A stretch of 23,160 bases of DNA from a bacterium. Its GTDB lineage: Bacteria > Bdellovibrionota_C > UBA2361 > OMII01. The DNA is taken from assembly GCA_017853915.1 (NCBI GenBank), contig JAFMIS010000005.1, forward strand, positions 1 through 23,160. Reading direction: 5' to 3'. Positions 15,944 through 23,160 of this stretch are shown here, in pieces. The notes beneath the pieces were generated by a model. The model ran no database searches. It was not told the DNA's origin and was given only the letters and a program-made list of their open reading frames with translations. The position numbers were made by a program, and so were the translations under genes. Positions within the stretch are counted from its first letter, which is position 1. The number at the start of each line of letters is the position of its first letter.

Positions 15944-16702
15944 ATGATTTCAATTATTCGCCGCAAGTGCGGTATCCCCATAAACGACATCTTCTTTTCG
16001 AGGGATCCGCGCTCCTCGCCCCATCAAGCCACTATTCAGTGCTTCATTCAGGCCACGATACCAATGGCTGGATTTGTGCCGTTTAAAACCCAGATCATCG
16101 AACTCAAGCGAACTTCAACCGAACTCTTTGCTGGCCTCTCAAGTGGAACTCGCTATAAAATTAGACGGGCCGAGCGAGAACGAGTCCTGCCCTCTCTACA
16201 CCCTCAACCCACCTCCTCTCATCTCACGACATTTTGCGAATTTTATGACACATTCGCCCGCCAAAAAAATCGCCCCTCGAGCAACCGCGCAAAACTTGAG
16301 GCACTGCGCGAACGCGACGCCCTCGCCATCTCACAAGCCCACGACGGGGACGGCTCGATGATCGCGTCTCACGCCTACGTCACAGACTCCTCAAGTGAAC
16401 GCGCGCGACTCCTCTACTCGGCTTCGCACTTTAGGGGCACCGACAGTAGCGAGCGGAGAAATTTCATCGGACGAGCGAACCGCCTTCTCCACTGGTTTGA
16501 GATCGAACAGTTCAAGCAGTTGGGATTCGCGCACTATGACCTTGGCGGCATCCCGATGGAGGATACCGATCCTGAAAAAAACGCTATCGCTAGGTTCAAA
16601 AGTGAGTTTGGGGGGCGGCACCTGATTGAATTCAATGGCTGGATCAGCGCACATCCCATCGTGAAGCGCTGCTTGCCTTTTCTGCGGAGGGTATTCTCGT
16701 GA
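15944..16702 (+). CDS. FemAB / GNAT-type acyltransferase-like protein
   Basis: This 252-aa protein resembles FemAB-type acyltransferases, which add amino acids to peptidoglycan or act on exopolysaccharide precursors. Supporting segments are SSGTRYKIRRAERERV (the N-domain K-x-R-R-A motif), YSASHFRGTD (about 166-175), YDLGGI and AIARFKSEFGG near the C-terminus. These follow the order typical of GNAT-like FemAB domains. An in-frame stop at 15923 precedes the ATG, which has no visible Shine-Dalgarno box. The length is short for FemAB (usually 300-350 aa), so the N-terminal part is probably reduced. Its stop codon overlaps the next gene's GTG start. Confidence 0.7.
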   Translation: MISIIRRKCGIPINDIFFSRDPRSSPHQATIQCFIQATIPMAGFVPFKTQIIELKRTSTELFAGLSSGTRYKIRRAERERVLPSLHPQPTSSHLTTFCEFYDTFARQKNRPSSNRAKLEALRERDALAISQAHDGDGSMIASHAYVTDSSSERARLLYSASHFRGTDSSERRNFIGRANRLLHWFEIEQFKQLGFAHYDLGGIPMEDTDPEKNAIARFKSEFGGRHLIEFNGWISAHPIVKRCLPFLRRVFS

Positions 16703-17601
16703 GCGCTCGATACATTTTCCGCATGGACGACATCACTCCTACGATGCATTGGGGGCGCTTTTGGGCGCTTCTCTCGCTCTTCAAAAATCACGGCGTGAAA
16801 CCTCTGCTTGGGATAGTTCCTGACAATAAAGATCCCGCTCTTGATATTCAGGATCCAGCGCCCGACTTCTGGGAAACCCTTCGCGCTTTGAGAGATCACG
16901 ATCTCGTTGATTTTGCTCAACACGGATACCAACACCTCCTCGAACCACGTCCTGGACGAGCGATCCTCGGGCCAGAGCTTGGAATTAAAGAGATGAGTGA
17001 GTTCGCGGGGGACACCTTTGAAGAACAACTGCGGAAAATTACGTCAGGCAAAGAGATCTTAACTCAGGAGGGAATTCCTGCCACCTACTTCATGGCTCCG
17101 AACCACACGTTTGACCACCAAACGCTGCGAGCGTTGGCCGCCTCTGGCTTTACCGCGATCACTGACGGCATCTCTCTCTTCCCCTTTTTCATGGAGGGGC
17201 TACGGTGCGTACCTCAGCAGGTCTGGAATCCACGCTGGGTCCCCTGCGGTGTTCTGACGATTTGCCTGCATGCGAACTCTCTTACCCCCCGCGACGTTAA
17301 AAGACTTCGGCTATTTCTACGCAGGCCATATAACTTTTCCCGTTTCTCCGTGGAGGCACAATCTTTCAGGCCCTCCCGGACTCAACGACTTTTCAATCGC
17401 GGATTTGAGCGCATGTACTCACTCGCTCGGTCATTTACACCGCGGCGGCGAGTCGTGAACCATCTTGAAGGGGCCGCGATTGAGGAAACAGAGATGCGAC
17501 ACGACTCAAGACAGCCTCAACCATCGCGTCTGGACAGCTCGCGCCCGCCGACACAAGTATGTGGACCTTGTCTTTCTGAGGGAGCCAGCTCTTTGTCGTA
17601 A
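16699..17601 (+). CDS. DUF2334 polysaccharide-deacetylase-like protein
   Basis: This 300-aa protein begins YIFRMDDITPT, giving the D10-D11 metal-site pair of NodB-like deacetylases. H75 and H79 lie in FAQHGYQHLLEP, the H-x3-H metal motif. The block TYFMAPNHTFD follows, which is typical of DUF2334. Such enzymes are thought to trim acetyl groups from surface polysaccharides. The GTG start has GGAGG 8 nt upstream and overlaps the previous stop (GTGA), so the two genes are coupled. The C-terminal 56 residues (from about 17435) lie opposite the 3' end of ispH and look unlike the family. The true protein may end sooner, or this tail may be overprinted. Confidence 0.78.
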   Translation: MSARYIFRMDDITPTMHWGRFWALLSLFKNHGVKPLLGIVPDNKDPALDIQDPAPDFWETLRALRDHDLVDFAQHGYQHLLEPRPGRAILGPELGIKEMSEFAGDTFEEQLRKITSGKEILTQEGIPATYFMAPNHTFDHQTLRALAASGFTAITDGISLFPFFMEGLRCVPQQVWNPRWVPCGVLTICLHANSLTPRDVKRLRLFLRRPYNFSRFSVEAQSFRPSRTQRLFNRGFERMYSLARSFTPRRRVVNHLEGAAIEETEMRHDSRQPQPSRLDSSRPPTQVCGPCLSEGASSLS

Positions 17602-18661
17602 CAACTCCCTTGTGAAGATCGAGATGCTGAATCTCCTCGCGGGAATGGATCTCATCAGCGTCCTTCACGTAGAAGACCGGCACTTTTCCCTCGCACAATT
17701 CAACGAGGTGCGACGTATTCGATGAGTTATATCCTCCTACCACTATCGCCAAATCCGCCGGACTCTCAAGGAGCGCTCGCATCGAGCGCTGATTCTCAGA
17801 GGTGGCGTAGCACAGAGTATCTCTCGTATCAGCGAAGTGTTGTTCAATAGCATCAACACCGAATCGGGCTACAACCGCTTCCCTCATCAGCTGCGAGATT
17901 TCATGCGTTTCCTCTGCTAGCATGGTGGTCTGATTAACCACTCCGAGTCGACGAAGATCATCTGGGACGCGAAACCCTGGTGAAGAGCGCCCAGCAAAAT
18001 CGACAAAAAACTGCTCATCAGGGAGCTCGCCACGCACATATCGCGCCAACAATTCCGCTTCCGCTTTATCCCGCACCACGACACTCGGACCATCGATCCG
18101 AATCTGAGAGAATGTAGCCCGAGTTTCCTCATGGGTATGCTTGCCATGGATGACTATCGTATATCCTTGCTGCGCGAGCTGTCTCCCCCGCTTCCACACC
18201 TTCTCCACGAATGGGCATGTGGCATTATAACTCTGAGGATTAATCCCTAGAGACTCTAACTTTTCAAAGATCTCGCGTGTTGTGCCAAATGCCGGAACGA
18301 TAATGACATCGTCGGAGCGTAACTCTGAGAAGGGGATTAACTGCTCCCCATGCGCGGTCTGCAGAAACGAAACGCCTCGCGACAAAAGATCTGAATTAAC
18401 ATGCGGATTGTGAATCATCTCACTCAGCAGGAATATCCGCTTACCCGGATTATCCTCTAAGGCTCGATACGCGATCTCGATCGCGTTCTCTACTCCGTAG
18501 CAGAAGCCAAAAAAACGGGCCATGTGAAAACACACCGGTCCCAGATCGATAGCGGTGGGTGAAAGGTCCTCTTTTCGAGTGTCAGCGCTAGCTCTGCGAC
18601 GCTTAATTTCACCGATAAAATCGGACCGATACGCGCGCGGAATGTTGAAATGTTTGGGCAT
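17435..18661 (-). CDS. ispH: 4-hydroxy-3-methylbut-2-enyl diphosphate reductase
   Basis: IspH (LytB) performs the last step of the MEP pathway, making IPP and DMAPP with an iron-sulfur cluster. The three cluster Cys ligands are visible: C54 in GFCYGVENA, C149 in NATCPFVEKVW and C284 in DTLCYATSE. The substrate-binding EMIHNPHVN, HGKHTHEE and GGYNSSNTSHL motifs are all present. At 408 aa this is the long form rather than the roughly 310-aa E. coli form, with an N-terminal extension (MPKHFNIPRAYRSDFIGEIK). The ATG has a GAGAG box. The 3' end overlaps the DUF2334 gene by 167 nt. Confidence 0.96.
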   Translation of the reverse strand: MPKHFNIPRAYRSDFIGEIKRRRASADTRKEDLSPTAIDLGPVCFHMARFFGFCYGVENAIEIAYRALEDNPGKRIFLLSEMIHNPHVNSDLLSRGVSFLQTAHGEQLIPFSELRSDDVIIVPAFGTTREIFEKLESLGINPQSYNATCPFVEKVWKRGRQLAQQGYTIVIHGKHTHEETRATFSQIRIDGPSVVVRDKAEAELLARYVRGELPDEQFFVDFAGRSSPGFRVPDDLRRLGVVNQTTMLAEETHEISQLMREAVVARFGVDAIEQHFADTRDTLCYATSENQRSMRALLESPADLAIVVGGYNSSNTSHLVELCEGKVPVFYVKDADEIHSREEIQHLDLHKGVVTTKSWLPQKDKVHILVSAGASCPDAMVEAVLSRVASLFPQSRPLQDGSRLAAAV

Positions 18662-18719
18662 ATCGCTCTCTACAATACACCCACGAGCCTACCACGAGTG
18701 CTTCTGAAAGACCAAACTC

Positions 18720-18765
18720 GGGCCCGCGCCTGGCCAGGTCAGGTGGGCCCTTCCCCCAGGGCCTC
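18720..18765 (-). terminator. GC-rich hairpins after the secreted protein gene
   Basis: On the minus strand GGCCCT-GGGGGA-AGGGCC forms a perfect 6-bp stem, and GGGCCC palindromes flank a CCTGGCCAGG palindrome. There is no T-run, so this is a possible Rho-dependent or weak terminator. Confidence 0.35.
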
Positions 18766-18776
18766 TTATATGGGTG

Positions 18777-19784
18777 CTACTCGGCCTGCTCGACGACCTC
18801 TCCGTACGTAACCTCCTCTTCTACCCCCGCCGGAATCGCAGGCATCACCGCCCTCGTCGGTAGCGGGTTCGGAGTCTGGCCTACTGTAATGTCCACAGAG
18901 GGCCGAGCCGAGCTCTCCGCCGCAATCGTAGCTTCAACAATACTCCCTGGCGAATCAAATCGCTCAGGGGTGGAAACGGCCGTAGGACTTGGGATCGATG
19001 TGGGAGAAAACTGCGGCACTGGAGTATCTGCCAACGTTGGGCTTGGAACGGGCGTTACCGTTGGGGCCGGAGTAAGCCCCTCGGTTCCATTGGTGTAGAT
19101 CGGACCGAACTGAAATTCTACCGAGTCAAATCCATTAAACTGAAACGAGATAGTAACCGCACCCACGCACGAAAGATCCGCCTTACCCCGCGGCCCCTCG
19201 CGCAGAAAGTTAGAGAAAGGAATAACCAAGTTGCCACCATCAACAAAGGTACGCTCCATCACCGACGCCGAAAACCGCTGTCCTGTGGGATCACGCGCGT
19301 CATAGATCCTCGACTCGACCGCAATCACTGGACAACCACCCTCATGGCCGAGTTCCTGACACTCAGACTCCACATGCACATCGGAAACTATTAAGGCGTA
19401 TGCGGCGTTGCGGGTGAGATCAAAACAGTTCAATCCCGCCCCTGAGAGCCGGTCAGGATGCGGATCCGCGTCCCATGACAATGTTAGCGATGCAGAGTTT
19501 AGATCCATGGCTTCAAACTTGAGCCCCTCATTCGTATCGACCTCAACCGAGGCCTCTCCCCTACCGCGACGCGAAATGAGGACCCCCAAGTAACGCCCGA
19601 GCGAGGCCTCAGAGCGAGCCACCCCGTCACACGTTGCGCCCTCGGAGCATTCTACTTCAAGAGAGGACTCGAAACGCTCAATTGGATGGGCCACCGCCAG
19701 GTGTGGAGCCATGACGATCCACGCCCATCCCAACGCGAGAATGAGCGATCTTCTTCCCTCTCTAGACACTAACACCACAGCCAT
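18777..19784 (-). CDS. Secreted protein of unknown function with Pro/Thr-rich tail
   Basis: I do not recognise this 335-aa protein. Residues 1-32 form a Sec signal peptide (ALGWAWIVMAPHLAVAH, probable cleavage after AVA). The mature domain (about 33-235) is beta-rich with six or so cysteines likely to form disulfides: VECSEGATC, LNCFDL, ESECQELGHEGGCP and LSCVGA. From about 240 to 275 runs a low-complexity Pro/Thr/Ser linker (TPAPTVTPVPSPTLADTPVP), followed by an acidic tail. No membrane anchor or LPXTG sorting signal is seen. GAGGG lies 8 nt before GTG codon 3, so translation may start there rather than at the ATG. Context gives no clear function. Confidence 0.7.
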   Translation of the reverse strand: MAVVLVSREGRRSLILALGWAWIVMAPHLAVAHPIERFESSLEVECSEGATCDGVARSEASLGRYLGVLISRRGRGEASVEVDTNEGLKFEAMDLNSASLTLSWDADPHPDRLSGAGLNCFDLTRNAAYALIVSDVHVESECQELGHEGGCPVIAVESRIYDARDPTGQRFSASVMERTFVDGGNLVIPFSNFLREGPRGKADLSCVGAVTISFQFNGFDSVEFQFGPIYTNGTEGLTPAPTVTPVPSPTLADTPVPQFSPTSIPSPTAVSTPERFDSPGSIVEATIAAESSARPSVDITVGQTPNPLPTRAVMPAIPAGVEEEVTYGEVVEQAE

Positions 19785-20043
19785 CTCCCTCTATTCGCAA
19801 CTCGTCCCCGATAATCGGAAACTTCGGGGGACTTGTCACCACCCTGGTCGTGCTATTCGGAACTCCGCGAGCTTTTCAGGGTCGAGCACACTGTCACAGT
19901 TCGAGGAGCCCAGAGGAAAATTACCAGTTCAGGTAGGTTCGCGCTTAGATTCACGGGCATATTCACGCGGGAATGCGCGATTTATCAATCAAAACGAAGC
20001 GTTGGAACATCTGGATACTTTAACGCCCCATGTATTTCGTCGA

Positions 20044-20058
20044 CATTCTTTAAGAATG
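20044..20058. repeat. Perfect 15-bp dyad downstream of the sensor kinase
   Basis: CATTCTT-T-AAGAATG has 7-bp arms and one central base. It lies 12 nt past the kinase stop and about 260 nt upstream of the secreted-protein gene. It may be an operator or a weak hairpin. Otherwise the 286-nt gap holds nothing clear. Confidence 0.3.
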
Positions 20059-20070
20059 CATTCGCGACAG

Positions 20071-21573
20071 CTAGGCGAAATCGAGGCACAGGATCTCTCC
20101 ACGCTCATTACACGGAGGTCGATCCGGGAAGAAAACATCAAATGTCGTTCCTTTACCTACCGCCGAGGTCACATCGATCGCTCCCCCATGCGCGCTCACG
20201 ATACACTTGACGATAAAGAGACCCAGTCCTGACCCTGCGACTCGGGAGTGCGATGAGAGCCGCGCGTAACGATGAAAGAGCCCCTGGGCTTCTGATGGCT
20301 CCATCCCGCTACCTTTATCCCTCACAGTGATCACCACGCCGCCCGCCCGACGAGCGATTCGGAGAACGACCTCGCCCCCCTTTTGCGAAAACTTAATCGC
20401 GTTGCTCAATAAATTCGAGATCACTCGCTCACACCCGAGCGGGTCGATGCATCCCATGACATATCTCTCTTCCCACTCTACCGAAAGCGCCACGCTCCGA
20501 GTCTTCGCCGTCAGCGCGAACGATTCCACCACTCGCTCAATAACTGGGGCCATCTCGTTAAGAACAGGGTGCATGACAAAAGCCCCCTCCTCAATCCGGC
20601 GCATGCTGAGACACTCCTCAATCAGATGGATCGCGCCGCTCGCCGCGGTTGAGATTCGTTCCAACAAAGCATGCGAGCGCTCGTCCGCTGAGGGAGACTC
20701 AAGCAATACATCACACGAGACGGAGATCGCGCCGAGCGGGCCTTTGAGGTCATGCGTCGTCGTTGACAGAATCTCGCGCTGAAAGCGCTCGCGCCGCTTC
20801 CTCTCCCGAATATCCCGGATCCATAAGACCAACGGGCGATCGGAGCTACCATCGCGCGACGCGAAGATGGAGATATCGAAAGCGACCTCATCATCACGCG
20901 CATGCACCAGCTCAGTTGTCCATATCGCTCCAGCCTCAAGATCACGAATCTGCTCGCGCAATTTCTGGAGCACCTCCTCACCTCGAACCACTGATTCCGG
21001 CGAAATATCTAAAAGACTCAGCCCCGCGACCCCAAAGCTGGAAAGGAAATTATGAAACCCCGAGTTGCAGTAACGCACCTGTCCATCCCGAAACGCCACC
21101 GCGAGCCCGTCGTTACTATTCTCAATAGCCTCGCGCAGCAGATCTCTATCACGAGTCACCTGGGCCCGCTCACGCTCGGCATCGAGAACCCCTCGCAAGC
21201 GAGAGAGCACCAACTGTAATACCTCACGAAATGAAGCGTCGAAGTTTTTAACGAGAAAATCACTCGCCCCCGCTCGCATCGCGGCTATACCATCACCTAA
21301 CGTCGACGATGAGGTAAGAACCAGTAGCGGCACTCGTGGGGCTACTTCGCGTATAGCTCGAACTGCTTCCTCGCTACGCAGATCGGGAAGGTTGAGATCA
21401 CTGATAATGAGGTCGAAGGTATCGCTCGAGATCGCCTCGCGAGCCTTCGCTACCGTTGTGCGAGTGACCAATGCGCCTACCAAGCTCCGCACACCGCGCT
21501 CTATCAGCAGCGCGTGTGCCGGCTCGTCCTCCACCAACAAAACGTTAGCAAAGAGAACCCCCTGGTGCTCCAT
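20071..21573 (-). CDS. Sensor histidine kinase with N-terminal receiver domain (REC-PAS-HisKA-HATPase)
   Basis: Starting at the ATG at 21573 gives 500 aa. A receiver domain (about residues 8-125) has the phospho-acceptor Asp at about residue 59 (LIISDLNLPD) and the conserved Lys109. A linker helix and PAS-like domain (about 145-255) follow. HisKA has the phospho-His at about residue 274 in TTTHDLKGPLGA. The ATPase domain has the N box NLLSNAIKFS (about 391), then DKGSGM and GSGLGLFIVK. There is no transmembrane segment, so it is cytosolic. No response-regulator gene is next to it. The frame opens 22 codons earlier at a GTG (21639), but the ATG has a GAGGG box 10 nt upstream and fits the receiver start. 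It is divergent from dcd. Confidence 0.9.
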   Translation of the reverse strand: MEHQGVLFANVLLVEDEPAHALLIERGVRSLVGALVTRTTVAKAREAISSDTFDLIISDLNLPDLRSEEAVRAIREVAPRVPLLVLTSSSTLGDGIAAMRAGASDFLVKNFDASFREVLQLVLSRLRGVLDAERERAQVTRDRDLLREAIENSNDGLAVAFRDGQVRYCNSGFHNFLSSFGVAGLSLLDISPESVVRGEEVLQKLREQIRDLEAGAIWTTELVHARDDEVAFDISIFASRDGSSDRPLVLWIRDIRERKRRERFQREILSTTTHDLKGPLGAISVSCDVLLESPSADERSHALLERISTAASGAIHLIEECLSMRRIEEGAFVMHPVLNEMAPVIERVVESFALTAKTRSVALSVEWEERYVMGCIDPLGCERVISNLLSNAIKFSQKGGEVVLRIARRAGGVVITVRDKGSGMEPSEAQGLFHRYARLSSHSRVAGSGLGLFIVKCIVSAHGGAIDVTSAVGKGTTFDVFFPDRPPCNERGEILCLDFA

Positions 21574-21716
21574 AGCGTTTAAACCCTCACGTAAACACCG
21601 ACGTGGCGCGCCCGTTGGAAGAACATGGGCACTTTCCACATCGTTGATGCTTTATTTATATCGGCAGATCGTTTATGGAAGCGTAGTAAAGACTGACCTC
21701 TGTAGGATACACGACA

Positions 21717-22247
21717 ATGATTAAGCCCGACCACTGGATTCGCGAGTTTGGCTCAAAAGGGGGCATTTATCCCTTTAATCCCGAGCAAATTAACCCGGCA
21801 AGTTACGATGTTACTGTCGGTAACCATTGGATTTGTCCGACCCGAGACCCCGAGGAGCTGGTGTCGGATTCGATCGTTTTATTCCCTGGTGAGGTCATAC
21901 TCGCTACCACGCAGGAGTACATCAAGATGCCTCGCGACGTGGTGTGTGACCTCAAGCTCAAGAGCTCACTCGGGCGCCTGTGGCTTAATCATAGCTTAAG
22001 CGGCTGGATTGACTGTGGTTTTGAGGGTCAAGTGACCCTTGAGCTACAGAACCTGGGCCCCTATCCGCGTGAGCTTGTCAAAGGCATGCGGGTAGCTCAG
22101 CTCGTGTTCCTAGGTATGGAGGCCCCTCCTGAGAAGGCCTATGGGGAGGGCGGCCGTGGCCACTATCAGGGTCAATCAGGGGCCACAAAAGCCTGGTCAG
22201 ATGACTTCTTCCCGAAGGTCTTGGGCCCTAAAAAGGTCCCGGCCTAG
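21717..22247 (+). CDS. dcd: dCTP deaminase
   Basis: This 176-aa protein converts dCTP to dUTP, feeding dTTP synthesis. Family hallmarks are INPASYDVTVG near residue 25, LKLKSSLGRLWLNHSLSGWIDCGFEGQVTLEL across 79-110 (split here as KSSLGR, GWIDCGFEG and TLEL), with S84, R87 and E109 at the catalytic positions. The end KAWSDDFFPK is less typical. The length is slightly short of the usual 185-195. The ATG has AGGA 9 nt upstream. It is divergent from the sensor kinase and shares its 5' region. Confidence 0.93.
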   Translation: MIKPDHWIREFGSKGGIYPFNPEQINPASYDVTVGNHWICPTRDPEELVSDSIVLFPGEVILATTQEYIKMPRDVVCDLKLKSSLGRLWLNHSLSGWIDCGFEGQVTLELQNLGPYPRELVKGMRVAQLVFLGMEAPPEKAYGEGGRGHYQGQSGATKAWSDDFFPKVLGPKKVPA

Positions 22248-22250
22248 GCT

Positions 22251-22309
22251 CTTTGGGCCCCCGGATTTGAGTCTAGGGCCTGGTCGTGGTATATCCTCTG
22301 GGCCCAAAG
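22251..22309 (+). repeat. Perfect 10-bp inverted repeat bracketing the rpsT promoter
   Basis: CTTTGGGCCC (22251-22260) and GGGCCCAAAG (22300-22309) are exact complements 39 nt apart. The right arm covers the expected transcription start of rpsT. It may be an operator pair or a dcd 3' hairpin. Confidence 0.6.
22267..22295 (+). promoter_or_regulatory. Probable sigma-70 promoter of rpsT
   Basis: TTGAGT (22267-22272), a 17-nt spacer and TATATC (22290-22295), each matching four of six consensus bases. The discriminator after the -10 box is G/C-rich (CTCTGGG), a feature linked to stringent (ppGpp) control of ribosomal promoters. Leader to the rpsT ATG is about 130 nt. Confidence 0.55.
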
Positions 22310-22431
22310 GGGTAGCACCGAGGCGATAACCCGCGGCTATTAACCCCACGGAGCTTTAAACCCATGAAATGGCGTGGTCGGAGCTAGTCCGATTTCGCGA
22401 ACATGTAACCAAGATATTGAAGTTAGTAGTT

Positions 22432-22701
22432 ATGGCAAATCACAAGTCGGCAATTAAGCGTCACCGTCAGAGCCTCAAGCGACGTACTCACAATCGCTCA
22501 GCGAAAACAGCTGTGCGCTCCGCTCTCAAGAATGCGAGCGCCGCGATTCAGAGTGGCAATAAGGCTGAGGCTGAGAAGCTTACTCGCGAAGCTGAGTCGA
22601 TGATGTCAAAGGCCACCAAGAAGGGGCTCTTCCACAGGTCAACCCTGTCTCGAAAGATCAGCCGCCTCCAATCTCAGGCAAGCAAGATAGCTGCGAAGTA
22701 A
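22432..22701 (+). CDS. rpsT: Ribosomal protein bS20
   Basis: This 89-aa, very basic protein begins MANHKSAIKRHRQSLKRR and continues with RSAKTAVRSALKN and LFHRSTLSRKISRL, all bS20 family features. It binds 16S rRNA early in small-subunit assembly. The frame opens earlier at 22369, but the bS20 start is the ATG at 22432. No strong Shine-Dalgarno box precedes it; a small TCGGA/TCCGA hairpin (22378-22392) lies in the leader, which could relate to S20 autoregulation. The terminator at 22751 follows. Confidence 0.97.
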   Translation: MANHKSAIKRHRQSLKRRTHNRSAKTAVRSALKNASAAIQSGNKAEAEKLTREAESMMSKATKKGLFHRSTLSRKISRLQSQASKIAAK

Positions 22702-22750
22702 CTGTAACGCCGGGTCAGGAACACTGCTTCAGGGCGCGCTAGCGTGAGAG

Positions 22751-22790
22751 ACCCTCGGTATTTCGAAAGAAGTGCCGAGGGTTTTTATTT
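22751..22790 (+). terminator. Intrinsic terminator after rpsT
   Basis: An ACCCTCGG / CCGAGGGT stem around a 16-nt loop is followed by TTTTTATTT. It lies 50 nt past the rpsT stop. Confidence 0.88.
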
Positions 22791-23058
22791 ATGCGCGGAA
22801 CGCCGTTCGGCGAATCCAACCACTCACAGGGAGCAACACCTACCTACAAGACATTCCTCTCTGTAGCTACCGTTCCAACAGTTGCATACGACTGCCTGGT
22901 GTCAGCTAGCCATGAATGGTACAGCCAGTGGTACTCCCCTTTCTGCTTCCAACTCTATCCATAGGGTGATATCACACGTTGTACATCTATTGGGAGATGC
23001 GACGTTTGGCTTGAAATCACGGAGGCCATAATCAACGTTGGGCACGGGGAGTGCCGGC
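22791..23058. other. Intergenic stretch between rpsT and right-edge gene
   Basis: About 268 nt with no supported frame. A GGCAC / GTGCC hairpin (around 23041-23055) lies just past the stop of the right-edge gene on the minus strand without a T-run. Confidence 0.5.
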
Positions 23059-23160
23059 CTAACCCTGACTCTTCCCCTTTTGGATTCGAGCAAGGGTCGC
23101 CTCAAACGCTACAAATGCTTTCTGGTAATCCTGAAGCGCTTCAATCTCTCGCACCTCAGC
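23059..23160 (-). CDS. C-terminal fragment of a gene running off the right edge (TolC-like?)
   Basis: The last 33 codons before a TAG stop at 23059 read AEVREIEALQDYQKAFVAFE and then ATLARIQKGKSQG. The helical, coiled-coil-like pattern with D-Y-Q-x-A-F-x-A-x-E resembles the end of TolC-family outer-membrane efflux proteins. The fragment is too short to be sure; any coiled-coil protein could end like this. Confidence 0.45.
   Translation of the reverse strand, partial: AEVREIEALQDYQKAFVAFEATLARIQKGKSQG

Noticed and set aside
21574..21639. 22-codon GTG-started extension of the sensor kinase
   Set aside because: The ATG at 21573 has a Shine-Dalgarno box and fits the receiver-domain start; the extension has no recognisable features.
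22369..22431. 21-codon N-terminal extension of rpsT
   Set aside because: bS20 starts at MANHKSA; the upstream part contains the leader hairpin.
22902..23105. 67-aa minus-strand open frame near the right edge
   Set aside because: It begins inside the right-edge gene in another frame, has no family features, and no Shine-Dalgarno box was seen.
1..23160. CRISPR array, insertion sequence, prophage or tRNA/rRNA genes
   Set aside because: No regular direct repeats, transposase or phage motifs, or rRNA/tRNA signatures were found on either strand.

Overview
The window reads as a chromosomal segment of a Gram-negative bacterium with moderate to slightly high G+C. It has a complete Tol-Pal envelope system (tolQ-tolR-tolA-tolB-pal-cpoB), lipoproteins with lipoboxes, the standard genetic code, Shine-Dalgarno starts mixed with GTG and TTG starts, and ordinary housekeeping genes. 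The gene order and protein lengths fit a proteobacterial or 'delta'-type lineage. The long (about 408 aa) IspH is of a type I associate with cyanobacteria, plants and some other phyla, so I do not assign a phylum. There is no sign of a phage, insertion sequence, CRISPR array, tRNA or rRNA.

Left edge to 3740 (minus strand): a two-gene transport operon, a SulP-family anion transporter followed 15 nt later by dabA (DUF2309), which runs off the left edge. DabA is the carbonic-anhydrase-like subunit of a dissolved-inorganic-carbon pump and normally pairs with the NuoL-like membrane protein DabB. Here a SulP transporter takes the upstream partner position. This is the most interesting observation in the window.

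3929-11023 (minus strand): one long run of co-directional genes, tolQ, tolR, tolA, tolB, pal, cpoB, ribF and rluD, ending in an intrinsic terminator. The Tol-Pal genes couple the inner-membrane proton motive force (TolQR) through TolA to the outer membrane and peptidoglycan (TolB, Pal, CpoB). Two regulatory features break the run: a 380-nt structured leader with a possible internal promoter before pal, and a strong terminator hairpin between pal and cpoB.

11370-13272 (plus strand): gapA and tpiA, two glycolytic enzymes without the usual pgk between them, separated by a strong GC hairpin. 13292-15696 (minus strand): a membrane-anchored protein of unknown function and a PfkB-family (adenosine-kinase-like) sugar kinase.

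15944-17601 (plus strand): a translationally coupled pair, a FemAB/GNAT-like acyltransferase and a DUF2334 polysaccharide-deacetylase-like protein, probably for cell-envelope or exopolysaccharide work. The second gene converges on and overlaps ispH (17435-18661, minus strand; last step of the MEP isoprenoid pathway) by 167 nt. Further right on the minus strand are a secreted protein of unknown function with a Pro/Thr-rich tail and a sensor kinase with an N-terminal receiver domain.

21717-22701 (plus strand): dcd (dCTP deaminase) and rpsT (ribosomal protein bS20). A probable sigma-70 promoter lies between them, bracketed by a perfect 10-bp inverted repeat, and rpsT ends in a clear intrinsic terminator. 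The right edge holds the last 33 codons of a minus-strand gene, perhaps a TolC-like outer membrane protein.
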